64,000 nucleotides of DNA from Aliiglaciecola lipolytica E3 (GCF_000314975.1 NZ_BAEN01000055.1:1-64000); one strand, 5' to 3'. Shown: positions 36,801 to 45,353, counted from the first letter of the stretch. Numbers and translations: made by a program. The notes: a model not told the origin generated them from the letters alone.

Positions 36801-38227
36801 CTGTCTTCACCGTCGTCGCCACCGTCTTCTCCACCATCATCATCTCCACAGACTTCTGCGGTGAATAATAAGGACACCCATTCAGGATGATCGACAAATG
36901 GATTACGGTTACCTTGGTATTCGTAAATAGTGTCGTGACGTTGTTGCTCAGCAGCATCGACAGGATCTGCGTTGTGCCATTCAATTAAACGACAAAGTCT
37001 ACCAAGTTGTGGCTGACCTGCACTGGTTAAACCGTTGCTAAGCACCAAATCAGGGGTAGCATCGCCTAAACCTTCATAACGAGTGTCCATGTAGAACATC
37101 ATACGTGCAACGTCACCTTTAACCTCATCACGCGGCTCAAATGAATCGCTATCAATTCGATTACTAGGAGCTTCATCAAGAGGGGCATCGCTGTTGTCAA
37201 AATCAAGATTTCCACGAGAGCCGTTGACAGAAATATCTGAAGGACGTAAGTGGTGAATATCAGTATATGCTTCGAACGGGCGATCTGGGAAACCATGGCT
37301 GTTTGGCCATACATGTTCACGATTCCAGTTATCTGGATCGGTACTTTGTTCTCCGCTGCCATTTGATAATTTAGGCAATGAAATGCCTTTGTAAATTAAT
37401 AAGACGTTGTCAGAATTTGCTGGATCTTCATCTGATTCGGTTAGTGCAGTCCAGACTTGATCATAGGTGAGTACGCGATGATCATTAGTAATAATTCCGT
37501 TTAATGCTGATTTGATAATAGCACTACTAGAGCCCATATCAATTTCAGTCTTCGCAGCTGCATAATAACTCGCATCATCAAATTCAGACGCATCAGCGAC
37601 TTTATCTAAATCAGGACAGTTAAAACAAACACCTTCAAGACTGCCGCTATCATCACCGCCGCCGTCTTCACCGCCACCATCATTTGCTGAAAACGATTGG
37701 TCATTATTAATCGCACCAAATGTATTTGCAGCTGCACTTTGCCATGCAAAATCTGCATACGCTGAGCCTGTGCCCGATAATTGCAGAGAATCACCAACAT
37801 TGGTGCTACCGCTTTCAGACACCCCAATGTTGACGGATGTCATACCATTCGCTGGTCCACCCGATGCTGAAAAGGTCCCTTCGTAACTAATAAATTGAAT
37901 TACGCTATTGCTATCATCGACTAACGCGATTGCATCAGGACCATTTTGGATTCCATTGGATGGATAGCTAAAAAATACAGTCCCCATACCGTTTTGCTGG
38001 TCGGGTATACTGCCACTTAGCGCAGTCGTATCGTAAACTGAACCATTGCTTCCGTTGTAAAGAACTAAACTCCAGCCACTCAAATCCGTGCCGGCCGTGC
38101 CAGCAATTTCTATTGCCTCGCCGGAATCGGTACTGGAATTGTCATAATGGAATTCGTTGATAAATACGTCTGCATGCGCGAGAGGTGCACACACAAGCGC
38201 CAGCAATGCTGGATACTTGATTTTCAT
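33872..38227 (-). CDS. Giant secreted nuclease: EndI + lamin-tail domains + ExeM-type EEP nuclease + dockerin-like tail
   Basis: A 1451-residue secreted protein. ATG 38227 is preceded by AGGAGA at 6 nt. Domain order: signal peptide (1-19, ending AHA); lamin-tail domain (about 20-180); endonuclease I domain (about 200-460) with NREHVWPNSHGF (His305) and DIHHLRPSD; two more lamin-tail domains (about 485-640 and 647-800), each with LLITEIMQNP-like starts and FPDPxGASM; an OB-fold-like region (about 830-1060); an endonuclease/exonuclease/phosphatase domain (about 1080-1388) with Asn1086, Glu1135, His1225, Asp1280-Asn1282 and SDHDP at 1375; and an EF-hand/dockerin-like tail (DIDGDMDVDYNDMRAL, DFNNDGLLNSGDVSAL) ending MCSRRAC. 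Acidic Gly-Asp linkers join domains. It would degrade extracellular DNA and probably RNA. A Pho box lies upstream. Confidence 0.9.
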   Translation of the reverse strand: MKIKYPALLALVCAPLAHADVFINEFHYDNSSTDSGEAIEIAGTAGTDLSGWSLVLYNGSNGSVYDTTALSGSIPDQQNGMGTVFFSYPSNGIQNGPDAIALVDDSNSVIQFISYEGTFSASGGPANGMTSVNIGVSESGSTNVGDSLQLSGTGSAYADFAWQSAAANTFGAINNDQSFSANDGGGEDGGGDDSGSLEGVCFNCPDLDKVADASEFDDASYYAAAKTEIDMGSSSAIIKSALNGIITNDHRVLTYDQVWTALTESDEDPANSDNVLLIYKGISLPKLSNGSGEQSTDPDNWNREHVWPNSHGFPDRPFEAYTDIHHLRPSDISVNGSRGNLDFDNSDAPLDEAPSNRIDSDSFEPRDEVKGDVARMMFYMDTRYEGLGDATPDLVLSNGLTSAGQPQLGRLCRLIEWHNADPVDAAEQQRHDTIYEYQGNRNPFVDHPEWVSLLFTAEVCGDDDGGEDGGDDGEDSGNVGAVEANALLITEIMQNPDTISDANGEWFEVLNTSTQVINLNGWTIRDNDFDSFVVDQDVFIGVGEYAVLGKNADTSVNGGITLAYAYGGSMALANGSDELVLVDPDGNIVDEITYDGGPDFPDPTGASMYLVDLYGDNNVGSKWAADTTNFYDSNNSGTPGTGDASFNLVITEIMQNPRAVGDSAGEYVEILNTGVIAANLNGWVFRDNDSESHTIQGDVYVPAGTYAVLTNNSDSSSNGGFEALYQYSGVFIANGADEVVLQRPDGTIEDIVEYDGGPTFPDPNGASMTLISASLDNNVGENWVEETTATYGDGDFGTPGSGPDGKTFGGGDDGPGDVDPEIGVCTDPATLISTIQGNDFASLLDGQEHIVEAVVTSTLTDFGGFYLQEEDADVDADPATSEGLYVSYFDANALPAQGTVVRVMGTVAENFGRTQLNVSSDLVECGTDTVSATTLVLPFSSALEAESLENMLVVNESPLTVTNTYTLARFGEVGLSFGRLFNPTNVYAPLSPEAVDLAAQNALNYIIMDDGLDVQNPETVIYPTGNLSAANTLRTGDTVVNIKGALDYSFSNFRIHPIETPTIIHSNEREPAPSITRGNLTVASLNVLNLFNGDGQGGGFPTERGADSLFEYERQIVKTVEAISTMDADIVGLMEIENDGFGEFSMVAELTNRLNEVMGEGTYDFVSYSSEIGTDAIAVALLYKPASVTLDGDVKINFDSIFNRPPVAQSFTTLNGAGITVVVNHFKSKGCGSASGDDTDQGDGQGCYNAKRTQQSLSLASWLASEESLSTKENVLIIGDLNAYAKEDPIAALEGQGFVNLVETFQGAEAYSYTFSGEFGYLDHALASSSLAAQAVDTIEWHINADEPFALDYNVEFKSDAQVNDFYASDVFRVSDHDPVMMSFELASPAVEGDIDGDMDVDYNDMRALMNLIRAGQATLEEHDFNNDGLLNSGDVSALRSMCSRRACSTR

Positions 38228-38316
38228 AGATTCTCCTAACCTTAGTACTTTCAATGCCATTTACTGGCTTATAAATTGTTATTTTTTTGGGCTATGCCCT
38301 TTTGATTGCCGGTCGG

Positions 38317-38350
38317 ATGTTATTGTCAGAGTGTGACACTCTAATGACAA
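38317..38350 (-). promoter_or_regulatory. Pho box and -10 upstream of the giant nuclease gene
   Basis: On the minus strand, 38350-38333 reads TTGTCATTAGAGTGTCAC, two heptamers that match CTGTCAT at six and five of seven positions, separated by 4 nt. Ten nucleotides downstream lies TAACAT (38322-38317) as the -10. The spacing equals that at the other two Pho boxes. The remaining part of the 326-nt gap (38228-38553) holds only AT-rich leader and the terminator at 38524-38553. Confidence 0.72.
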
Positions 38351-38523
38351 ACTGTACCTTTTTACGCCATCGATATTGTCAGAAATAGGTTAGTAATTCA
38401 ACGAACTGAATAGCAGAATTTTATAGAGAAGGGGAAGTTTATTTCACTTTGATTTTTATGAAATAACTGTTTCATGTTGATTTTTAAGACTTATTTAACT
38501 TCCAAACCTGAACAAATGGTCAG

Positions 38524-38553
38524 AAAAAAACCGCCATTTGGCGGTCTTTTTTT
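38524..38553. terminator. Terminator of the DUF3016 gene
   Basis: ACCGCC (38530-38535), loop ATTT and GGCGGT (38540-38545), flanked by A and T runs that give a U-tract on both strands. It lies directly after the DUF3016 stop on the minus strand. Confidence 0.9.
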
Positions 38554-39078
38554 TTAATTTTTGCTGATTAATTCTGGAAATTCATCTTGAAACCAGTCTT
38601 CAATCATTTTTTTCTCATATCTCAATGGATCATTTCTTGAGCTAAAGTTTGAACGATCCATAAAGCTCATGTCCTTTAATTTGACTTCATCTGCTGATTG
38701 CACAACCACACCGGCAGCATCTTTCAATGTATAAGAAAATGTCATTCTTGGTATATCAATGGCTTTGACGACTCTGACATCACCACCGCCGGAGCTAAAA
38801 CCAACGAATGAGGATGGCCATACTTGTCCCGCTAAATCTAAATCCGTTACATTGATACTTAAAGTTTGACCGTCTGGTAATTCTTCAGCCAATTTATTTA
38901 CATATTCTTCAATATGACTAAAAGTCTGTTCCCTAAAATTTGAACGGGACTGTATCGTGGGCCTAACGTCTCGAAACTCTTTCGGATTTTCCCATGTAAT
39001 TTCAACATCAGCTTTTGCATAACTGAAGCTCGAAGCCACGGCAGCAGCCGCAGCAGCTAACACTAATGACCATTTCAT
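38554..39078 (-). CDS. DUF3016 family secreted protein
   Basis: A 174-residue exported protein with a cleavable signal peptide (MKWSLVLAAAAAAVASSFSYAKA). The mature part, ADVEITWENPKEFRDVRPT, FREQTFSHIEEYVNKLAEELP, VTDLDLAG and a C-terminal IEDWFQDEFPEL, fits the DUF3016 family, which is found mainly in Shewanella and Alteromonas relatives and has no known function. It is flanked by terminators and seems monocistronic. Confidence 0.85.
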   Translation of the reverse strand: MKWSLVLAAAAAAVASSFSYAKADVEITWENPKEFRDVRPTIQSRSNFREQTFSHIEEYVNKLAEELPDGQTLSINVTDLDLAGQVWPSSFVGFSSGGGDVRVVKAIDIPRMTFSYTLKDAAGVVVQSADEVKLKDMSFMDRSNFSSRNDPLRYEKKMIEDWFQDEFPELISKN

Positions 39079-39233
39079 GTATTTCCCCTTGTTTCAATTT
39101 AATCAAGCTACTTCATATAAGTGTAGCCTTGATATATGAATATAAGCTGAATCCTTAAATTGCGATATCAATATAAAGGATTTAAAGCATACTATTTATA
39201 TAGACCGGCAAACCTGCATAAATGTTCCCCGCA

Positions 39234-39264
39234 TAAAAAAGGGCCGCCGTTAGAGTGACGGCCC
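39234..39264 (-). terminator. Terminator of the beta-propeller lipoprotein gene
   Basis: On the minus strand GGGCCG pairs with CGGCCC around a 12-nt loop (39264-39241), followed by TTTTTT (39240-39235). It is 34 nt past the stop codon. Confidence 0.85.
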
Positions 39265-39298
39265 AACAAGGCGCAAAACTGTTTTATAGACAGTACGC

Positions 39299-41260
39299 CT
39301 AAAAAGGGCCGGTCACATTCGCTGGGTTCGACCATAAAGCTTGCCAAACTTGATTACCATGAAAGTAATACACGTTTTGTGCATGAATAATACTGCGATC
39401 TTCACCTGCATATATGTAATCATCGCTTGCATTAAGGGCGCCCACATTCCCTCTCCACAACAAATCAGGGGTTAGCGAATTGCTATCAACTTCGAGTAAC
39501 ATTAGACTATTTAGTGATACATACTCGTCAATACCTGTACCATTTTCACTCTCTGACAAGCCCCAGCTCTCAACTGGGAGTGCAAATTGGTAATGCCCCT
39601 CCTCTTCTAAGACACTTAGCGCTTTGTAATTAAACTCTACTGGCGTATACGCATCTGAGACGACTATGGATTTCAACTCAACAGGATTCTGCGCATCTCG
39701 AATATCAAATAAACTGATTTTCATACCACTGGTTGTCGGTGGCGCGATAAACACGTCGCCTGAATCAGGAATATCCTCCATTGAGACTTGTTGTCCAATG
39801 CCCAACAACAAACCGTTTTCTAGGGGATGTAGATAGCTCGAAAAACCAGGGATTTCCAGACTTCCCATTATAGAAGGGGCGGTATTATCAGTTAAATCTA
39901 TGACATAAAGCGGATCGATTGTCTCAAATGTTACTATATAAGCTTGATCATCAATAAACCTCACTGCATATACATCTTCGCCGGGCTTCCCTATGGACTC
40001 CGACTGATTTTGATTAGGCAGGGTCGCAACTGTTTCAAGCTCATTACCATTTTGGGTTAACACTGAAAGATGATGGGTAGATGGTGAGTTCGAATAGTCG
40101 GTAGTTACCACGCGCAAATAACCTTCACTTTCGTCAACTTTGAATAATGGATCACTCCGCCAACCTAAAACGCCATCAACCACGCCTGACGCTTGATAAC
40201 TCAAATCAGTTAGCCCGATTTTATGGAAAGCAGTTTGTCGGCCTTCAATATTACTCGCGAGGTACATCGAATCCAAAGACATATAAAGCATATACGCCTG
40301 TGCACTCATGCACATGGATTGTATATCGGAAGGCTGATTAATATTGATTCTAGTGACTGTTAATATTTGTGCATAACCATCATTCTCGGTGGCAGCTTCC
40401 GGAACATAACACTCTCCCAACTCATTCAGCGCAGTCGCTTGACCATTGGAGTACATATTTGGCATTAGCTCGTCTGATGCGGTGTTACTAACATATTGAT
40501 AGTTAGCCAGTTTATCTGCGTCACTACTGGGTAAAGGAATAAGCTGTTCTAGATATGGAACAAAACTACTTGCGATATAAAGATCATCACCAATACGGCG
40601 AGTTGATAACAATGAACCATCGAATTCAATGTGTTGAACACTGGTTACATCTGCTGGATTACTCACATCAAAAAACTGCAGACTAAATTTCGGTTCACTT
40701 GGCTCCCATGGCAGAATAGAAATTGCACCGATTGGATAGATCTGGGTTTGCGTGCTGACTGCCACTAGATGCTTCTGATGACGATACATGCCGATAATGT
40801 TGTCTGATTCATTGGCCAACTCGATATCTGGCAGGCTGGTTAAAGTGTCATCTTCATTGCGGGTTAAAACTCTTACGGACGCACTATTTTTCTCTTGTGA
40901 CCAAATAGCGTAATTCGCCAAATAGAAAGTGTCACCATCGTATTTAACTCGGTCAGCCTCATCTACGCCACTTTCTATTGTGTTAGTAGTTGAATAGTTC
41001 AAACTATCGGCGCTTGGGCTAGCAACTACACCACCTTGTTCGGAATCGGTTTGAGGCAATGCTGAAGCATAAATCCCATTTCGAATGTAACGCTCGGTTT
41101 TTGCTGCATTTTGCACTAACGAACCTGCGAACCCTGTCGCTTGATTGACTTCCGGTGGTTTGTTTTGCGTAACTTTGGTGTCGTTACTACTTCCGCCCCC
41201 ACATGCGGCTAATAGAACGGCAGAACTCATCAACATTATTACAGCTTTATATCCGTACAT
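39299..41260 (-). CDS. Beta-propeller domain lipoprotein
   Basis: A predicted lipoprotein of 653 residues in the family of secreted proteins with a C-terminal beta-propeller distantly related to WD40 (Beta_propel). ATG 41260 has AGGG 8 nt upstream; an in-frame GTG at 41269 overlaps that site. The lipobox is LAAC. Family marks include TTNTIESGVDEADRVKYDGDTFYL, ASSFVPYL, LSVLTQNGNELETVATL, GEDVYAVRFIDDQAYIVTF and SLEIPGFSSYLHPLENGLLLGIG. These proteins are thought to sit on the cell surface; no enzymatic role is known. It is divergent from the MipA/OmpV operon. Confidence 0.87.
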   Translation of the reverse strand: MYGYKAVIMLMSSAVLLAACGGGSSNDTKVTQNKPPEVNQATGFAGSLVQNAAKTERYIRNGIYASALPQTDSEQGGVVASPSADSLNYSTTNTIESGVDEADRVKYDGDTFYLANYAIWSQEKNSASVRVLTRNEDDTLTSLPDIELANESDNIIGMYRHQKHLVAVSTQTQIYPIGAISILPWEPSEPKFSLQFFDVSNPADVTSVQHIEFDGSLLSTRRIGDDLYIASSFVPYLEQLIPLPSSDADKLANYQYVSNTASDELMPNMYSNGQATALNELGECYVPEAATENDGYAQILTVTRININQPSDIQSMCMSAQAYMLYMSLDSMYLASNIEGRQTAFHKIGLTDLSYQASGVVDGVLGWRSDPLFKVDESEGYLRVVTTDYSNSPSTHHLSVLTQNGNELETVATLPNQNQSESIGKPGEDVYAVRFIDDQAYIVTFETIDPLYVIDLTDNTAPSIMGSLEIPGFSSYLHPLENGLLLGIGQQVSMEDIPDSGDVFIAPPTTSGMKISLFDIRDAQNPVELKSIVVSDAYTPVEFNYKALSVLEEEGHYQFALPVESWGLSESENGTGIDEYVSLNSLMLLEVDSNSLTPDLLWRGNVGALNASDDYIYAGEDRSIIHAQNVYYFHGNQVWQALWSNPANVTGPF

Positions 41261-41460
41261 AGCAGTCACCCTAGATTTCGGTTCGACAATATTGAACAGA
41301 TTAAGCTTAGTGTTTCGCAGCCGTGCTATCTATTACGAATTGAGAATAATTGTGAATATTTGTAACCCTCAGATGTAGGTTTGCAAAAGGTCTGTTAATC
41401 TTTCATCATCGAACTAACTTTCGCCACTGTCTAATGTGGTATCTCAAGGTAGAGAATGAG

Positions 41461-42342
41461 GTGTTAAAACAATATCTAACATACATTAGCTTCTTTTTTG
41501 TTGTTACCTGGGTCACGCCAGTTTTTAGCTGCGAATCAACAAATAACTGCATCCAAAAAGGACAATGGGATATTGGCTTAGCAATAGGTATTGGCGCACG
41601 TTCTAACCCACTGGTTGACGGTAAAAATTTCCCTAATGTAATTCTGTTTGATGTTGCTTGGTATGGTGATGAGTTTTACTTCGACAACGGTGAAATTGGT
41701 TATAAATGGTTGCAAAAAGATGCTTTTGGCGTTGAGACTTACCTGACGCTGGACCGGGAAATGACCTTCTTTGAACTATGGCATCCGGGAAACGTTACCG
41801 TTCCAGCTGCACTCCCTTCTTCTCCAGCTATTGAACCACCCACCTCGGAAACAGATGATGGCGACTTATCTCCTGCTGAAGAACCATTGTCCGTTAACGA
41901 CATCAGTGACCGAAATTGGGCGATTAATTTTGGTACGCGTGTGCATTATTACCATGCCAATTATGAAATTAGTTTTTCGTTAGAAACAGATGTAAGCGGT
42001 GTTCACCAAGGACAAAAAGCCACACTGTCTTATCAATATTTTTGGTCAGGTGATACGTGGCGATTTATGTTGCGTCCAAGTTTAGTCTGGAAAAGTGCCA
42101 ACTTAGCCAACTACTACTACGGCGTCGATAAGCATGACACCGAAAACACAGATTATCACTATCAAGTTTCCGCTGGGTTACAACCGGGCATTGCACTTTT
42201 GTACACGCAAAAAATAAATGCAGATTGGCATTGGATTACAAATCTTAGTTACCGAAAACTGCACTCTTCAATGGTGCATAGTCCTATTGTTGAAGAGAAT
42301 AATGTAACCAATGTATTTATTGGTTTGGGGCGTCGATTTTGA
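41461..42342 (+). CDS. MipA/OmpV-family outer-membrane protein
   Basis: A predicted outer-membrane barrel of about 293 residues. The GTG at 41461 gives a clean signal peptide (LKQYLTYISFFFVVTWVTPVFS). An in-frame ATG at 41434 would add an acidic stretch unusual before a signal peptide, so the shorter form is preferred but not certain. Family features are GIGARSNPLVDGKNFPNV, WYGDEFYFDNGEIGY and the C-terminal FIGLGRRF. A Pro/Glu/Asp-rich segment near the middle (EPPTSETDDGDLSPAEE) looks like an extracellular loop. It is the first gene of a four-gene operon with DUF3019, RstA and RstB homologues. Confidence 0.85.
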   Translation: MLKQYLTYISFFFVVTWVTPVFSCESTNNCIQKGQWDIGLAIGIGARSNPLVDGKNFPNVILFDVAWYGDEFYFDNGEIGYKWLQKDAFGVETYLTLDREMTFFELWHPGNVTVPAALPSSPAIEPPTSETDDGDLSPAEEPLSVNDISDRNWAINFGTRVHYYHANYEISFSLETDVSGVHQGQKATLSYQYFWSGDTWRFMLRPSLVWKSANLANYYYGVDKHDTENTDYHYQVSAGLQPGIALLYTQKINADWHWITNLSYRKLHSSMVHSPIVEENNVTNVFIGLGRRF

Positions 42343-42743
42343 CAATTGGACGCGCGTTAAAACAAAAATGGATTAACTGGACGATTGCCGCTCTAGGAGT
42401 GATGACCTGTTTATCCAATGCTTGGGGGGAGACACCGAGTTGGAGCGTCCAACCCAAAGTGTGTATCGTCGAAAACCTAGGCGATCTTTGTGAAATGGAA
42501 CTAAGCCTAAGTTTTCATGGCTTAGAACCCGGCAAATATTGCTATTTTCAAGATCAAACGCGTTTAAATTGTTGGTCAGGCTCAGCACAACAGACTACGC
42601 TGTTAATTCGTTTTACCAAAGACACTGTTTTGTATCTAAAATCTGCTCAAGGCAATGTCATTTTGTCTCACAAGATGGATATTAAAGCCAGAGCGAGTAA
42701 CAAGCAGGTACGACGGGTTAGGCAACCTTGGAGTTTATTTTGA
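42339..42743 (+). CDS. DUF3019 family exported protein
   Basis: A 134-residue protein with an N-terminal hydrophobic export segment (WINWTIAALGVMTCLSNAWG). The mature region carries WSVQPKVCIVENLGDLCEMELSL and a C-x6-8-C spacing (CYFQDQTRLNCW) that suggests disulfides, fitting DUF3019, a family known from Shewanella and Alteromonas next to RstAB and MipA. It starts at TTG overlapping the MipA stop as TTGA. It may act as a periplasmic accessory to the sensor kinase; that is inferred from context. Confidence 0.82.
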   Translation: MTIGRALKQKWINWTIAALGVMTCLSNAWGETPSWSVQPKVCIVENLGDLCEMELSLSFHGLEPGKYCYFQDQTRLNCWSGSAQQTTLLIRFTKDTVLYLKSAQGNVILSHKMDIKARASNKQVRRVRQPWSLF

Positions 42744-43444
42744 GTAAACGCATATTACTAATTGAAGACGACAAGCGATTAAGTGAGTTAATGGCAAACT
42801 TTCTGAATCAACAAGACTTTGTCGTGAAATGTTTGTATGACTCGGTAGACTTGCAACAGACCATGAACCAGTTTGCGCCGGATATAATCATTCTGGATAT
42901 TATGTTACCGGGTGAAGATGGATTTGAGTTATGCAAAAAATTGCGGACATCATTTACCGGGCCATTGTTATTTGTCACGGCTAAAAGTTCCGATTTTGAC
43001 CAGGTTTTAGGATTAGAACTGGGGGCTGATGACTATGTCATAAAGCCAGTGGAACCAAGGGTCTTACTGGCCAGAATAAATGCATTATTAAGACGTAGTG
43101 AGGGGCAAAATAACGAAACCCAAATTCAGTCTTATCAACTTAAATTTGGTGAATTGAGCATAAATCGAAATTCCAGAGAGGTCTTTTTGGCAAACGATCC
43201 TATCCAACTTACTAGCCATGAATTCGATATGCTTTGGAAATTAGCAACTAACCCATCTAAGTTAGTTGAACGAGAAACGCTATACAGTGAATTGATTGGT
43301 CGTGAGTATGACGGTTTAGACCGTTCTGCTGATGTGCGTATTTCTCGTCTACGTAAAAAGTTACGAGATAACCCTCAAAACCCCTATCGTATTAAAACAA
43401 TTTGGGGAAAAGGATTTTTCTTTGTGCCTGATGCGTGGGAATAG
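42740..43444 (+). CDS. RstA-like OmpR-family response regulator
   Basis: A 234-residue transcription factor with a receiver (LLIEDD, phosphoacceptor Asp53 in IIILDIMLPGEDGF, TAKSSD, KPVEPRVLLARI) and a winged helix (LTSHEFDMLWKL, RSADVRISRLRKKLRDN, IKTIWGKGFFF). Start chosen at TTG 42740, which overlaps the DUF3019 stop as TTGA and has TTGGAG 6 nt upstream. A second TTG at 42728 lies within that ribosome site. It pairs with the kinase 31 nt downstream and probably controls this operon. Confidence 0.93.
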   Translation: MSKRILLIEDDKRLSELMANFLNQQDFVVKCLYDSVDLQQTMNQFAPDIIILDIMLPGEDGFELCKKLRTSFTGPLLFVTAKSSDFDQVLGLELGADDYVIKPVEPRVLLARINALLRRSEGQNNETQIQSYQLKFGELSINRNSREVFLANDPIQLTSHEFDMLWKLATNPSKLVERETLYSELIGREYDGLDRSADVRISRLRKKLRDNPQNPYRIKTIWGKGFFFVPDAWE

Positions 43445-43475
43445 TCCGGAATTTGAGTAACAACGAAGACACATA

Positions 43476-44720
43476 ATGACGCGCTTATTTTTGAGTTTGT
43501 ACTTATTTATTGCTCTATCTCTGGTGTTGCTGAGCGCGCTGTTAAATCACGTATTCTTTTCTGATGAATTGCTTAATCAGAATGAAGGGGCGGTAGTCAG
43601 TTCACTCACGTTAGTTCACCAACAGCAAGGCATAATACCCAGCCAATTAGATTCGGATTTGTTTGCTGTTAGACAACTAAGCATGGCTGATATGACATGG
43701 AATCCAGATGAGTTGAATAAGCTAAGACGTAAATTACCAATAGTCTTATTTGATAATCAAAGTGGCCCGCAAATCTATTTCCAAACGTCAGATTCTGAAC
43801 TGCTCGAAATTACTCTGTTAAATAAAATAGAAAGCGACAGTAAGTACGTCATTTACAGCGGCTTATTCTTCTTTTTGCTTGCTGGGTTAATCGCCTTGTG
43901 GCTATGGCCGCTGTGGAGAGATTTACAACAACTGAAACAAGCGGCTAGCAGCATTGGCCCTAGCGGCGAATTTCCTGCTATCGAAGTTGAACCCAGATCG
44001 GTGGTATTCCCCATTGCCGTTGCCCTTAACGACTTGGGCAACCGAGTGCGTGAGCTGCTAAATACGCAAAGAGAACTGACTGGCGCGGTCGCCCATGAAT
44101 TTAGAACTCCCCTGTCACGGTTGAAGTTTGCGATTGCAGCCCATGATATTGAGCAATCTGGTCCTTGGGCCGAAATGAATAAAGATATCGATGAACTGGA
44201 GAAATTAGTACAGGAAATGCTGAGTTACACCAGTATGGAAGTACAAGAGCCAGAACTAAATATTACCGATATTCCACTGCTGACCTTATGTAAACAGCGA
44301 ATCGAATACTTACAGAAAAGTATGCCTTCAACGTTAAGGCTAGAGTTTAGAGGTCCGGATCATATCATTTTGGGAGATGAACACTTTATTGAAAGAGTTA
44401 TCGATAATCTTTTTAATAATGCCTATAGATATGCCGAATCAACCATTCGCGTTAGCGTATCTAAAAGCAAACGAGGCATATTATTGCAGTTGGAAGATGA
44501 TGGATTAGGGGTACCTGAAATCTATCAAAAGCGCATCTTCGAACCGTTTTTTAGACCCGATAATAGTCGCGATAGGAAACGTGGTGGTGCCGGTCTGGGT
44601 TTAGCGATAATTAAACGCATAATGCATTGGCATGAAGGAGAATGTTGGGTTGAAAATGCTCATTTAGGCGGCGCGTGTTTTTGCTTGTTATTTAAACCTC
44701 CTATTGAAAACCAAAGTTAA
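43476..44720 (+). CDS. RstB-like sensor histidine kinase
   Basis: A 414-residue inner-membrane kinase. The two membrane helices (about 3-25 and 125-145) bound a periplasmic sensor region. A HAMP-like segment is followed by the H-box [11 protein letters not shown] with His207, then a HATPase domain ([32 protein letters not shown]). The organisation matches RstB. The close linkage to an outer-membrane protein and DUF3019 suggests it senses an envelope signal, but the cue is not known. Confidence 0.92.
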
Positions 44721-44735
44721 TAGGTGATTTCCAGC

Positions 44736-45107
44736 TTAAGACGCGTTTTTAATTTCCAACAGTGTGGAATTACGAATGGTGTGGCAAACTAATTCTAAGT
44801 TGGAGCCATTTACATAAGGATTTATTTCACGCTTGATACAATATTTAGCGTGAAAGTTTTCTAAGTTTTCTGAACTATCGGTAATCTGCATAATGTAATC
44901 ACGCTGAAACTCACGCATCTGCCCCGTGTAAGGAGCTAAAGAGTAGCGCACATCATCCAATTGCGTCTGTTCCATTTTCATGGAAATGTCAGTCATGATT
45001 TGGGTTAATTTATTTTGGATGTCAGAAAGCAAATACTGAGCAAACGACGAACGCAGTGTCGTTACCAATATCACAATTTCCGCCAAAACAATTAAATACC
45101 TAAACAT
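44736..45107 (-). CDS. Small membrane-anchored hypothetical protein
   Basis: A 123-residue product with a single N-terminal hydrophobic segment (YLIVLAEIVILVTTL) that could be a signal anchor. The rest is hydrophilic and partly helical, with two cysteines (HAKYCIKRE, LVCHTIRN). I do not recognise a family. It is convergent with the RstB-like gene with only 15 nt between the stops. The reading frame is complete and codon use looks normal, so it is probably real, but function is unknown. Confidence 0.5.
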   Translation of the reverse strand: MFRYLIVLAEIVILVTTLRSSFAQYLLSDIQNKLTQIMTDISMKMEQTQLDDVRYSLAPYTGQMREFQRDYIMQITDSSENLENFHAKYCIKREINPYVNGSNLELVCHTIRNSTLLEIKNAS

Positions 45108-45312
45108 ACCCGCACAACTAAAAAGACTTAAAAGTCAGTGATTGATTCTAGCGATTAGCTTAATTTAATTCGAGTTCTAGGAAAAGCCTTTGCCATTGTC
45201 TGTGTATATACATTCGTGTAGCAAATAATACGTTTAATAAACAAGCAAATTTAGCGCGGATTTGAGATATTCGTTGCTGAACTGGCACTGCTCAAAAAAA
45301 GCAGATATTTCA

Positions 45313-45353
45313 TTGATCCAGATTAACAACTAACAGTGAGTATGTGCGATAAT
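45313..45353 (+). promoter_or_regulatory. FNR/CRP-type site and -10 upstream of ccoG
   Basis: TTGATCCAGATTAA (45313-45326) matches the FNR consensus TTGAT-N4-ATCAA at nine of ten fixed positions. GATAAT (45348-45353) is a good -10. The centre-to-centre distance of 31 nt is that of class II activated promoters, where FNR sits near -41. The rest of the 320-nt gap (45108-45427) shows no other clear feature. Confidence 0.65.
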
